Numbered from the stretch's first letter, positions 6,799 to 14,743 are shown. The stretch: DNA of 16,542 nt from Zwartia sp. (GCA_030653405.1 JAURZO010000211.1:1-16542); one strand, 5' to 3'. A program made the numbers and translations. The notes: generated by a model from the sequence alone, not told the origin.

Positions 6799-7575
6799 AT
6801 GGGACTGTTTTCCAGAAAAGATAGTGCCCCCTCGCGCAAGCCACAAGGCAAGCCAAGGCCCTCCGTGTCCAGTGAGGCCCAAGCTGCCGACCTTCGTTCC
6901 CGAGCTAGAAGGCGTTTGGCAGGATCGATTGCCCTGATTCTTGCAGCCGTCGTTATTTTGCCGATGTTGCTGGATTCTGAACCTGCCCCTGTCGCAGGCA
7001 ATATTCCTATCCGAATCCCAGATCGTCAGGCTCCTTTTCAGCCTAATCTTTCTGAGCCTGAAGCACCCGCTGCGACAACAGGGCAACCACCTTTAGCGGC
7101 AGGCCAGGTGGCGAGTCCACCCGCCAATTCAAATCTGGCGGCTACGTCTCCGCCTGCCGCTGCGACTCCGTCGGCGAAGCCGGATTCAACCCAGAAACCG
7201 AATCCCGTAGCAGCGACTGACACACCCAAGCCGCCAACTCCACCTGCACCGCGTCGGGACGACGGGGCACGAGCGCTTGCGCTCCTGGAGGGGCGAACAC
7301 CTGTTGCGAGCGCACCAACTCCGACTGCGCCTGTTCGCGGCAATTTTGTGGTCCAGGCCATGTCCCTTGATTCAGCAGCTGATGCACAGAAACAGCGAAG
7401 CGTTCTCGTCGCGGCGGGTTTAAGTAATGCGTTTGTTGATGGTCCAGTCACTGTAAATGGGCGCCCAAAGTATCGTGTCAGGGTGGGTCCATTTCAGTCC
7501 CGTGAAGCAGCTCAAGCCGCTCAGACGCGTCTGCGTACGCAAGGCTACAGCGGCGCGTTCATTACCACACAGTGA
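6799..7575 (+). CDS. SPOR-domain membrane protein (DedD-like)
   Basis: The 258-residue protein has a basic cytoplasmic N-terminus (MGLFSRKD… RSRARRR), one membrane segment at about 40–58, a long Pro/Ala/Thr-rich periplasmic linker (about 60–175), and a C-terminal SPOR domain (about 180–258, NFVVQAMSLDSAADAQ… YRVRVGPFQSREAAQAAQ). SPOR domains bind denuded peptidoglycan at the division septum; the layout is that of DedD. ATG 6799 is preferred over 6790 because AGGA lies 8 nt before it; the upstream ATG would overlap that site. The stop overlaps the cvpA start as GTGA. The location between folC and cvpA is the standard one in beta- and gammaproteobacteria. The linker composition is low-complexity, so alignment outside the ends will be poor. 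Confidence 0.92.
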   Translation: MGLFSRKDSAPSRKPQGKPRPSVSSEAQAADLRSRARRRLAGSIALILAAVVILPMLLDSEPAPVAGNIPIRIPDRQAPFQPNLSEPEAPAATTGQPPLAAGQVASPPANSNLAATSPPAAATPSAKPDSTQKPNPVAATDTPKPPTPPAPRRDDGARALALLEGRTPVASAPTPTAPVRGNFVVQAMSLDSAADAQKQRSVLVAAGLSNAFVDGPVTVNGRPKYRVRVGPFQSREAAQAAQTRLRTQGYSGAFITTQ

Positions 7576-8060
7576 CCGGCTTCGATTTTGTACTGTTAGC
7601 GATCTTGGCGGTTTCCGTCGTTCTAGGGCTATTACGCGGTCTTCTTAAAGAAGTTTTGTCCTTAGTCGCTTACGCTTCTGCTTTTTTAGCCGCCATTTGG
7701 TGGGGGCCGGTCGTATCAGAGTGGTTTGGGCAGTGGATCACACAACCTTTTGTCAGCATGGCGCTGGCTTACTTAAGTGTATTTATTGCAGTCTTGTTAT
7801 CCATTGGCTTCATTAACATGACCTTGGCGGCACTTTTAAGTAAAACAGGACTGACGCCAGCTGATCATGGGCTTGGCGGCATGTTTGGGCTTGTTCGGGG
7901 TGTGTTGTTCGTATTGGTGTTGGTGACTCTCGCAGGATATACACCCTTGCCCGAAGAACCCTGGTGGAAAAACGCGATGTTTTCAAAGCAAGTCGTTTCG
8001 GTGATTCAGCAGATAAAGCTCAAACTGCCACCGCCGGTAAACGACTGGCTTCCTTATTAG
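7572..8060 (+). CDS. cvpA: CvpA family inner-membrane protein
   Basis: The 162-residue protein has four hydrophobic segments (about 5–22, 30–50, 62–85 and 100–122). It shows the CvpA features FDFVLLAILAVSVVLGLLRGLLKEVLSL at the N-terminus and GLGGMFGLVRGVLFVLVLVTLAGYT in the last helix, followed by a short cytoplasmic or periplasmic tail (PEEPWWKNAMFSK). CvpA was named for colicin V production and is now tied to envelope homeostasis; its molecular activity is not established. The start is GTG at 7572, overlapping the SPOR gene's TGA by 4 nt (GTGA), so translation is probably coupled. purF follows 47 bp downstream, the normal pairing. Confidence 0.94.
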   Translation: MTGFDFVLLAILAVSVVLGLLRGLLKEVLSLVAYASAFLAAIWWGPVVSEWFGQWITQPFVSMALAYLSVFIAVLLSIGFINMTLAALLSKTGLTPADHGLGGMFGLVRGVLFVLVLVTLAGYTPLPEEPWWKNAMFSKQVVSVIQQIKLKLPPPVNDWLPY

Positions 8061-8081
8061 TCTGATCTCTTTATTTAATTT

Positions 8082-8092
8082 CGGTTTAACCG
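8082..8092. promoter_or_regulatory. 11-nt palindrome upstream of purF
   Basis: CGGTTTAACCG is a perfect odd palindrome (5-bp arms around a central T) whose centre lies 21 nt before the purF ATG. A site with the same GTTTAAC core sits 23 nt before the pyrH ATG (15686–15696). It does not resemble the E. coli PurR box. A role as an operator is only a guess. Confidence 0.3.
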
Positions 8093-8107
8093 TCATCAGG
8101 AAATTTC

Positions 8108-9622
8108 ATGTGCGGAATAGTTGGAGTCGTAGGTCGCGGGCCTGTCAATCAGCTTTTGTACGATAGCTTGCTGCTGCTGCAGCATCGCGGTCAGGATGCG
8201 GCAGGCATTGCGACTTCGAACGGAAGCCAATTTAATATGTACAAAGCGCACGGGCTCGTGAGGGATGTCTTTCGCACCCGCAATATGCGCTCATTGCCTG
8301 GCACCTCAGGAATCGGTCAGGTGCGTTACCCCACAGCTGGTTCTTCCGAAAGTGTCGAAGAAGCTCAGCCTTTTTATGTCAACGCGCCGTTTGGCATCAC
8401 CTTTGCTCATAACGGCAACCTCACAAACTGGCATGAGTTGCGTGAGTCTCTTTTCAAGGTTGATCAAAGGCATATCAATACAAATTCCGACTCCGAGGTG
8501 TTGCTCAACGTTTTTGCGCATGAGTTGCAACGTGCGGCTAACGGTGTGTCTCTGGACGAATCTGCTATTTTTCGCGCGATTAAGTCCGTGCATTTGCGAG
8601 TAAAGGGGGCTTATGCGGTTGTTGCGCAAATTTCAGGCTATGGTCTGATTGCATTTCGGGATCCAAACGGCATCCGACCCCTGTGTCTTGGGCGTTTTGA
8701 TACGGCGCAAGGATCTGAGTGGATGGTGGCTTCAGAGTCAGTGGCACTCGAAGGCTCGGGTTTCCAGTTTGTGAGAGATATCGCACCAGGTGAGGGTATT
8801 TTTATCTCCTTGGATGGAAAATTTAGCAGTGAGCAATGCGCGGTGGGTGCCATTCATGCACCCTGTATTTTTGAATATGTTTACTTCGCTCGCCCTGACT
8901 CGGTACTCGATGGTGTCTCGGTCTATGGTTCGCGTTTAAAAATGGGCGAATATCTGGCCGACAAACTCGCTAAAACGCTCCGCCTGGGCGATATTGATGT
9001 TGTGATGCCGATCCCTGATTCTTCTCGTCCTGCTGCCATGCAACTTGCGGATCGACTGGGTTTGAACTATCGCGAGGGTTTGATCAAAAACCGTTATGTC
9101 GGTCGGACATTCATCATGCCAGGCCAGGCGGTTCGTAAGAAATCGGTGCGCCAAAAGCTCAACACGATAGGGATGGAATTCAAAGGCAAAAATGTGTTGC
9201 TCGTGGATGACTCGATTGTCCGCGGCACGACAAGCAGGGAGATCGTTGAAATGGCGCGTGCCGCTGGCGCAAACAAGGTCTACATGGCTTCTGCAGCGCC
9301 GCCTGTCCGCTACCAGAACGTCTATGGGATTGACATGCCAACCCAAAAGGAGTTGATTGCAACGGGGCGTAACGAGGATGAGATTGCCAGTATCATCGGA
9401 GCGGATGCATTGGTTTATCAAGATATTGAATCCATGCAACGATCTGTTTCGGATCTCAATCCCGCGCTGACACGCTTTGATAACTCCTGTTTTACCGGCG
9501 AATATATCACTGGCGACATCACCCCCGAGTATCTCGAGCGCGTTGGACGCAATCGAAGCGGGGCACAGGATGGCTCGAATGGCTTACTTTTTAATATGGG
9601 TTACGCGGCCGAAGACAATTGA
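8108..9622 (+). CDS. purF: Amidophosphoribosyltransferase
   Basis: PurF makes 5-phosphoribosylamine from PRPP and glutamine, the committed step of purine synthesis. The protein begins MCGIVGVVG, so Cys2 is the glutaminase nucleophile after Met removal and there is no propeptide, as in E. coli-type enzymes. Further residues are Arg74 (GQVRYPT), HNGNLTN (101–107), the NTNSDSE segment (124–130), RDPNGIRPLCLG, and the PRPP loop VLLVDDSIVRGTT (363–375). The length, 504 residues, is normal. AGGA lies 6 nt before the ATG. Purine nucleotide feedback is a property of the family. The usual next gene in many proteobacteria, metZ, is missing; a convergent dsbB follows instead. Confidence 0.97.
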   Translation: MCGIVGVVGRGPVNQLLYDSLLLLQHRGQDAAGIATSNGSQFNMYKAHGLVRDVFRTRNMRSLPGTSGIGQVRYPTAGSSESVEEAQPFYVNAPFGITFAHNGNLTNWHELRESLFKVDQRHINTNSDSEVLLNVFAHELQRAANGVSLDESAIFRAIKSVHLRVKGAYAVVAQISGYGLIAFRDPNGIRPLCLGRFDTAQGSEWMVASESVALEGSGFQFVRDIAPGEGIFISLDGKFSSEQCAVGAIHAPCIFEYVYFARPDSVLDGVSVYGSRLKMGEYLADKLAKTLRLGDIDVVMPIPDSSRPAAMQLADRLGLNYREGLIKNRYVGRTFIMPGQAVRKKSVRQKLNTIGMEFKGKNVLLVDDSIVRGTTSREIVEMARAAGANKVYMASAAPPVRYQNVYGIDMPTQKELIATGRNEDEIASIIGADALVYQDIESMQRSVSDLNPALTRFDNSCFTGEYITGDITPEYLERVGRNRSGAQDGSNGLLFNMGYAAEDN

Positions 9623-9646
9623 TTTTTCTTGCCAGGATAGTCTGAC

Positions 9647-9674
9647 CTGTTGGCGCTCATGCCTGCGCTAACAG
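9647..9674. terminator. Hairpin between convergent purF and dsbB
   Basis: CTGTTGGCGC (9647–9656) pairs with GCGCTAACAG (9665–9674) over 10 bp with one G·U or mismatch, around an 8-nt loop. It lies in the 71-bp gap between two converging stops. No T-run follows directly on either strand, so it may be a processing hairpin or a bidirectional, Rho-assisted stop. Confidence 0.5.
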
Positions 9675-9693
9675 TTCAACTGCATCATGCCGA

Positions 9694-10200
9694 TTACCGT
9701 GACGCCTGACGAGTCAGCGTCCAAAGCGCACCGACACCTATGGCGCCCACTAATGCAAACATCAGCATGCTCCACCATGCATACTCAAGGCCTAACAGTT
9801 TGACGCGTGCATCCATGCAGCTAGCATAGATACCGAACAACCATGGGGCAACAGACTCCAAACCAGATTTGGTCATGATTTGATCTGCTAACGTTTGGGC
9901 ACAAGAAAAGGTGTTTGCGGCAACTCGCTCTTGATACCAAGCAGACGTCATCCCAGCAATCGAACCGGCAACAACCAAGGCAGCCGTTAGGCTTAACCGC
10001 AGTTTGCCAGGCTGTCCAACCGTTGCGAGCAAGGCGACTGAACCAACGATCAAATACAGTAACCGTTGGAATACGCACCATGCGCAAGGTTGCATGTCGT
10101 AAACATACTGAGAAATTAGCGCGATGCCCACGGCACCAAAGCAAAGTAAGCCCAGTAAACGTAGTGATCTCATTACGGATGCATGAATGACATTAGACAC
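9694..10200 (-). CDS. dsbB: Disulfide bond formation protein B
   Basis: DsbB reoxidises DsbA and passes electrons to quinones in the inner membrane. The 168-residue protein has four membrane segments, the first-loop CxxC (Cys39–Cys42, PCAWCVFQR) and the second-loop pair Cys100 (FSCAQ) and Cys128 (ASCMD), all four catalytic cysteines. The start is read as GTG 10200 because AGGAG lies 7 nt upstream, inside the end of glnD; the later ATG at 10173 has no Shine-Dalgarno sequence and trims nine residues. dsbB thus overlaps glnD by 8 bp and is probably translated from the map–glnD transcript. No DsbA gene is nearby. Confidence 0.95.
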   Translation of the reverse strand: MSNVIHASVMRSLRLLGLLCFGAVGIALISQYVYDMQPCAWCVFQRLLYLIVGSVALLATVGQPGKLRLSLTAALVVAGSIAGMTSAWYQERVAANTFSCAQTLADQIMTKSGLESVAPWLFGIYASCMDARVKLLGLEYAWWSMLMFALVGAIGVGALWTLTRQASR

Positions 10201-12787
10201 GCTTTGGCTCCTGATTCAACACATCAAGTAATGCGCGTTCAAATTGACGCTGAGTGCGAGGTTGAGTCAATGCATCACCCTTAATCACGAAAATGTCTTC
10301 GATGCGATCACCGAGCGTCATCACTTTTGCAGTCTTTATACTGATATTGAAAGATAAAAACACCTGCGCCAACTCACTCAACAAGCCCGCGCGATCGGTT
10401 GCTGTGATGTCCAAAATCCAAGATTGATCGCCATCAGCAGGCTTGATTTCAATCGACGCTGGATAAGGAAACGCTTTGGACAGGCGGGACGGACGTGCAC
10501 TGATTTGATTTTTGATCTCAGAGATATTGAGACCGTCAAGTTTTGTGCTGAGTTCATGCTCGATTAACGCTGCTTCAGACCTCAGATCTATATGGCCGTC
10601 CAATGGAAGAACGATAAAGCTATCAAGGGCGTAACCACGGCGAGATGTGTGGATCCGTGCATCCTGAATGCTGAGACCACGACAGCCAAAATAACCGCAT
10701 AAGCGTGCAAACAGTTCTTTGACGTGCTTCGTATAGACCATAATTTGTAGGCCTTCCGCACCTTCCGTAGGACGCGCTTTAACAACCGTTTCATCTGTAT
10801 CGTAGCAATGATAGAGATGACGCGTATGCCAGGCGATTTCAGGTGCATCGTGTCTCAAAAAGTAGGCAATATCAAGCTCAGCCCAAAAGGCTTCCCGCGC
10901 CTCGTCTCGAAGTCCAGCAAGGCGAGTCAGGCTAGCGGCTTCATCCATGCGCAAGCGAAGCACGGTGTTGGCATCGGCTGAAGATCCCCCGAGGGCTGCA
11001 AGTGTGAGATTAAATAAGTCCTCAAGGAGCTTTCCCTTCCATGCATTCCAAACTTTGGGACTGGTCCCCCGGATGTCCGCCACAGTCAATAAATATAAAG
11101 CTGTCAAATGACGCGTGGAACCGACAAGAACGGAAAAATCCCGAATCACCTGAGGATCAGAAAGATCCTTCTTTTGAGCAACCTGTGACATCAGCAAATG
11201 ATGGCGAACTAAAAACACAACGAGCTCAGTCTCATCGGGCTCAAAATAATGTGCTCGAGCAAACTTTCTGACTTCGTCTGCTCCCAGGGTTGAGTGGTCA
11301 CCGCCACGCCCCTTGGCAATATCGTGAAAGAGCGCGGCAACATACAGTAACCAATGCCGATCAAATCCTGCAGTCAGACGCGTGGCTAGCGGATACTCTT
11401 GAGCATGCTCAAGCATGGTGAATCGACGTATATTGCGAAGAACGGCGAGAGTGTGTTGATCGACCGTGTAGACATGAAATAAATCATGTTGCATTTGTCC
11501 CACGACGCGTCGAAAAACAGGCAGGTAACGGGGCAAAATATTCAGCATCGTCATACGCCGGAGTGCATGAACAATTCCTTGTTCTTGTTGGAGTATCTCG
11601 ATAAATAATCGACGATTGATCGGGTCTTGCCTGAAAGACGCGTCAATCAAGTGACGCGCATGCCAGATCGCACGTAGCGCACGCGCCGAAAGCTCGGACA
11701 ATTCAGGATGTTGTTGCATAACTAAAAATACACGCAGCAACTCCGAGGGATTTTTTTCAAATACGCATTCGTCAATCACATCCAGACGATTTTGACGCGC
11801 AACGTAATGCGTGTCGATCGGCAGGACATCAGCGGAGCTCAGAGGAAATAAATGCTCTCCAATAGTTTGTACAAGTAAAGTATTGAGCTGAGTAACAAGA
11901 CGGGCCGCCCAATAATATCTCTGCATAAGGATTTCGCTGGCACGGCGCGTAATCGAGCCATTGATCTGATAGGCTTGTGCCAAGCCATGCTGCAAATCAA
12001 AAAGCAAACGGTCTTCGCGTCGGTTGGCTAACAAATGGAGCTCTATCCTCAAGCGCTTAAATGCTTGTTCGGCACGATTCAGGTCGCGAGCTTCAGCTTG
12101 GGTAAGTAACCCTGCCTTCGCCACTTGCCGCCAACTTGAGCCAAAGCCAGCTGCTCTAGCCATCCATAAAATCACTTGGAGATCACGCAGACCTCCCGGG
12201 GACTCTTTGCAATTAGGCTCTAATGAATAGGGAGTATCTTGATGGCGGGCATGCCGCTGTTGCATCTCACTGCGTTTCGCTTTAAAAAAACTTGCGGGAT
12301 CAAGTTGCTCTTTCATTTGTGCCTGAAAACGCTGTGTCAGTGTGCGGCTGCCCGCGATCCAGCGCAACTCAAGCAAAGATGTTTCGACTGTGATGTCCGC
12401 ACGTGCCTCGGTCAGGCACTGCGCGATCGTTCGAACACTGCAGCCAGGCTCAAGCCCCACATCCCACATGGCCGCCACCAAGCCGCTGATCGTCGCCTCG
12501 GACGTTGGGCTGGGATCCGACGGCAACAAAATCAACAGGTCAACATCTGAAAAAGGATAGAGCTCACCCCGACCAAAACCACCCACCGCAGCTAAGGCCG
12601 CACCCTTTGGCAGTGGAAAGAGGTTCAGTAATTGTCGAAGAGCCTGATCGGCCGAACGACGCAATGCGTTAAGTAGTCTGTCAGCCCGAGGTTTAACTCG
12701 ATATAAATTGATTGCATGGTGACGTTCATTTTGAAGCTGATCTCTGATCGTAACCAAGGATTGGTTCAGCACACTTTTATCTGTCAT
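10193..12787 (-). CDS. glnD: Bifunctional [protein-PII] uridylyltransferase / uridylyl-removing enzyme
   Basis: GlnD senses glutamine and adds or removes UMP on PII (GlnB/GlnK), setting nitrogen assimilation. The 864-residue protein has all four parts: the nucleotidyltransferase motif GGFGRGELYPFSDVD (about 69–83), a linker with KESPGGLRDLQ (about 195–203), an HD hydrolase domain with FHDIAKGRGGDHS (about 487–499), and two C-terminal ACT domains (about 680–755 and 790–850, the second with TDRAGLLSELAQVF). The key nucleotidyltransferase and HD residues are intact, so both activities should be present. ATG 12787 is chosen over 12793 because AAGG lies 7 nt upstream of it and only 1 nt before the other. 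It follows map after 34 bp and overlaps dsbB. Confidence 0.97.
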   Translation of the reverse strand: MTDKSVLNQSLVTIRDQLQNERHHAINLYRVKPRADRLLNALRRSADQALRQLLNLFPLPKGAALAAVGGFGRGELYPFSDVDLLILLPSDPSPTSEATISGLVAAMWDVGLEPGCSVRTIAQCLTEARADITVETSLLELRWIAGSRTLTQRFQAQMKEQLDPASFFKAKRSEMQQRHARHQDTPYSLEPNCKESPGGLRDLQVILWMARAAGFGSSWRQVAKAGLLTQAEARDLNRAEQAFKRLRIELHLLANRREDRLLFDLQHGLAQAYQINGSITRRASEILMQRYYWAARLVTQLNTLLVQTIGEHLFPLSSADVLPIDTHYVARQNRLDVIDECVFEKNPSELLRVFLVMQQHPELSELSARALRAIWHARHLIDASFRQDPINRRLFIEILQQEQGIVHALRRMTMLNILPRYLPVFRRVVGQMQHDLFHVYTVDQHTLAVLRNIRRFTMLEHAQEYPLATRLTAGFDRHWLLYVAALFHDIAKGRGGDHSTLGADEVRKFARAHYFEPDETELVVFLVRHHLLMSQVAQKKDLSDPQVIRDFSVLVGSTRHLTALYLLTVADIRGTSPKVWNAWKGKLLEDLFNLTLAALGGSSADANTVLRLRMDEAASLTRLAGLRDEAREAFWAELDIAYFLRHDAPEIAWHTRHLYHCYDTDETVVKARPTEGAEGLQIMVYTKHVKELFARLCGYFGCRGLSIQDARIHTSRRGYALDSFIVLPLDGHIDLRSEAALIEHELSTKLDGLNISEIKNQISARPSRLSKAFPYPASIEIKPADGDQSWILDITATDRAGLLSELAQVFLSFNISIKTAKVMTLGDRIEDIFVIKGDALTQPRTQRQFERALLDVLNQEPKRV

Positions 12788-12821
12788 CAACATACCTTGC
12801 TTCTCGCGATCACTGTAGTGA

Positions 12822-13622
12822 TTAAAGCGTGATGAATGAAGGCGGTAGGGGCATGCCGGGCGACTGAGTCAGCACCTCAAAACCGGATTCTGTCACCATG
12901 ATGGTGTGCTCCCATTGAGCGGAAAGGCTATGGTCCCGCGTCACAACGGTCCAACCATCCGCGAGCTGACGAATTTCGCGTTTTCCAGCATTAATCATGG
13001 GCTCAACGGTAAAAATGAGTCCAGGCTCGAGTTTTTCTCCCATCCCGGGTTTGCCGTAATGCAAAATCTGGGGGTCTTGATGAAATTTCTGCCCGATACC
13101 GTGACCGCAAAACTCGCGAACTACCGAGAATCCTTGTTGTTCAGCGTATTTTTGTATCGCATGACCGATATCTCCGAGCGTATTGCCGGGCTTGACCTGG
13201 GCAATGCCGAGCCACATACAATCGTAGGTGACTTCAGTCAGGCGCTTAGCCAGAATCGATGTCTCGCCTACGGCGTACATGCGACTCGTATCCCCAAACC
13301 AACCGTCCTTAATGATTGTCACATCAATATTCAGCACATCGCCGTTTTTTAGAACCTTGTCCCCGGGAATGCCATGACATACCTGATGGTTGACTGAAGT
13401 GCAGATTGCACCTGGAAAGGGCGGATAACCAGGAGGGGCGTAACCCACTGTCGCCGATTTGACTTTCAGTTCCTCGGTCAAATACTTTAGGCAAAGCTGA
13501 TCAAGCTCTCCTGTCGTCACGCCGGGTTTGACATAGGGAGTAATGAAATCCAGCACTTTAGCCGCGTCGCGACATGCGGCACGCATTTTGGCCTGATCTT
13601 CAGGATTGGTGACTAGACTCAT
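12822..13622 (-). CDS. map: Methionine aminopeptidase type I
   Basis: Map removes the initiator methionine from nascent proteins, an essential step. The 266-residue protein has the full metal site: Asp100 (NIDVT), Asp111 (GDTSRM), His174 (CGHGIG), Glu207 (TVEPMI) and Glu238 (WEHTIMV), plus the substrate-contact His83 (CHGIP). The spacing matches E. coli Map. The frame continues upstream to 13694, but ATG 13622 (MSLVTNPED) gives the family N-terminus and lies 28 nt after a likely transcription start; the longer version would run through a perfect -10 element. It is divergent from rpsB, a common arrangement, and heads map–glnD–dsbB. Confidence 0.96.
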   Translation of the reverse strand: MSLVTNPEDQAKMRAACRDAAKVLDFITPYVKPGVTTGELDQLCLKYLTEELKVKSATVGYAPPGYPPFPGAICTSVNHQVCHGIPGDKVLKNGDVLNIDVTIIKDGWFGDTSRMYAVGETSILAKRLTEVTYDCMWLGIAQVKPGNTLGDIGHAIQKYAEQQGFSVVREFCGHGIGQKFHQDPQILHYGKPGMGEKLEPGLIFTVEPMINAGKREIRQLADGWTVVTRDHSLSAQWEHTIMVTESGFEVLTQSPGMPLPPSFITL

Positions 13623-13628
13623 GATGAC

Positions 13629-13658
13629 TTGAGTAAATGTAGTGAAAGATAGTAGAAT
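13629..13658 (+). promoter_or_regulatory. Candidate sigma-70 promoter for rpsB–tsf
   Basis: TTGAGT (13629–13634) and TAGAAT (13653–13658) are separated by 18 nt, matching 4 and 5 of 6 consensus bases. Transcription would begin near 13665 and give an rpsB leader of about 240 nt. The -10 overlaps that of the divergent map promoter, so both cannot be occupied at once. Confidence 0.4.
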
Positions 13659-13684
13659 TATAGGCTTACCAAGTTTTATGTTCG
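13657..13684 (-). promoter_or_regulatory. Candidate sigma-70 promoter for map–glnD–dsbB
   Basis: On the minus strand CGAACA (13684–13679; 3 of 6 matches) and a perfect TATAAT (13662–13657) are 16 nt apart. The start near 13650 would leave a short leader of about 28 nt before the map ATG. Confidence 0.55.
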
Positions 13685-13802
13685 GTGGATACACCTGCTA
13701 AAAAGAGTGGTAAGTGTGTGTGCAGGTCTTTACTTAGCATGCATAAAAGTACCTGACCCGATATTTTGAGCCATCCGCGCTCGCTATCTCGGATCGAATC
13801 GC

Positions 13803-13886
13803 GTGTTGTATCACCAGGGTGCCAGTCGTCTAGTTTGTATCGTTTCTGATACCAACAGGTTGTCTGGTGCAGATACAACACTAGAC
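13803..13886 (+). promoter_or_regulatory. Structured rpsB leader RNA with possible H-type pseudoknot
   Basis: A long stem pairs GTGTTGTAT-CACCAG (13803–13817) with CTGGTG and ATACAACAC (13864–13869 and 13873–13881), 15 bp with a 3-nt bulge. Inside its loop a small hairpin pairs GTATC (13837–13841) with GATAC (13848–13852). GTCTAG in the same loop (13828–13833) is complementary to CTAGAC immediately after the stem (13881–13886), giving interleaved helices, that is, a pseudoknot. TTGTATC occurs twice (13806, 13835) and GATAC twice, so alternative pairings exist. The element ends 9 nt before the rpsB Shine-Dalgarno GGAG (13896–13899). In E. coli, S2 represses its own operon through a structured leader with a pseudoknot; a similar role is inferred here, not shown. 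Confidence 0.6.
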
Positions 13887-13907
13887 CTAACCCTCGGAGC
13901 TTTAATT

Positions 13908-14654
13908 ATGTCTTTAATGCGTGAAATGTTAGAAGCGGGCGTCCACTTTGGTCACCAAACCCGTTACTGGAACCCCAAGATGGCCCCTTATATTTTCGGC
14001 CATCGCAACAAAATTCACATCATCAACCTCGAAAAGACGGTTGCTAATTATCAGGACGCGACTAAATTTTTGCGTCAAGTCGCAGCCAAGGGCGGCACCG
14101 TTCTGTTTGTTGGCACCAAGCGTGCGGCTCGCGAACTCGTCGCTGCTGAGGCAACGCGTGCAGGGATGCCTTTCGTTGATAGCCGTTGGCTTGGCGGTAT
14201 GCTGCCCAACTTCCAAACGGTCAAAAGCTCTATCAAACGCCTGAAAGACATGGAAGTCATGATCGCCGAGGGCAATACTGAGCGCATGTCCAAAAAAGAA
14301 GGTTTGATGTTTCAACGCGAACTCGACAAGCTGAACAAGTCGATTGGCGGCATCAAGGACATGAACGGTTTGCCTGACGCTATTTTTATGATTGACGTTG
14401 GTTATCACAAGATTGCGGTTGCCGAAGCTAAAGCACTGGGTATTCCAGTTGTTGCTGTGGTGGACACCAATCATTCACCCGATGGTATTGATTACATCAT
14501 TCCTGGCAATGACGACTCAGCAAAAGCCATCGCACTTTACGCTTCTGGTGTTGCGGACGCTGTGATCGCTGGACGTGGCGACAACATGAACGGTCTGGTC
14601 GAAGAACTGACCCAGGGCGAAGAGTTCGTCGAAGTCGATCAGGCAAAAGCCTAA
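13908..14654 (+). CDS. rpsB: 30S ribosomal protein S2
   Basis: S2 binds late to the 30S subunit near the platform and is needed for S1 attachment. The 248-residue protein has the family N-terminus MREMLEAGVHFGHQTRYWNPKMAPYI (split by normal residues), INLEKT, GTVLFVGTKRAARELV, RWLGGMLPNFQTVKSSI and PVVAVVDTNHSPDGIDYIIPGNDDS. The frame opens upstream at 13803 with GTG, but that part is the leader structure; ATG 13908 has GGAG 8 nt upstream. tsf follows after 89 bp. Regulation through the leader described above is likely. Confidence 0.98.
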   Translation: MSLMREMLEAGVHFGHQTRYWNPKMAPYIFGHRNKIHIINLEKTVANYQDATKFLRQVAAKGGTVLFVGTKRAARELVAAEATRAGMPFVDSRWLGGMLPNFQTVKSSIKRLKDMEVMIAEGNTERMSKKEGLMFQRELDKLNKSIGGIKDMNGLPDAIFMIDVGYHKIAVAEAKALGIPVVAVVDTNHSPDGIDYIIPGNDDSAKAIALYASGVADAVIAGRGDNMNGLVEELTQGEEFVEVDQAKA

Positions 14655-14695
14655 TCGCCGTTCGGGTTCGCAACCGCGCGAGCCTGTTGACCTAA

Positions 14696-14725
14696 CACCC
14701 TGGCCATGCGGTTCAGGGTGCTTTT
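14696..14725 (+). terminator. Hairpin and short T-run between rpsB and tsf, possible attenuator
   Basis: CACCCTG (14696–14702) pairs with CAGGGTG (14714–14720) over 7 bp around an 11-nt loop, followed by CTTTT. The stem is short and the T-run is weak, so partial termination or RNA processing that lowers tsf relative to rpsB is more likely than a full stop. Confidence 0.5.
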
Positions 14726-14743
14726 ACTGATACTGGAGCAAAC

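Noticed and set aside
7038..7451. 137-codon open frame antisense to the SPOR gene, Gly/Ala-rich
   Set aside because: It is produced by the GC-rich, Pro/Ala-coding linker read in reverse.
8936..9439. 167-codon open frame antisense to purF
   Set aside because: It is a shadow of strongly conserved purF codons, with no recognisable motif or ribosome binding site.
13623..13694. 24-codon extension of map
   Set aside because: It runs through a perfect -10 hexamer and lies outside the family's N-terminus.
13803..13907. 35-codon N-terminal extension of rpsB from a GTG
   Set aside because: It falls on the inverted repeats of the leader, and S2 proteins start at the MSLMREML position, where GGAG is well placed.
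13929..14474. 181-codon open frame antisense to rpsB
   Set aside because: It mirrors highly biased ribosomal protein codons; the translated sequence has no domain character.
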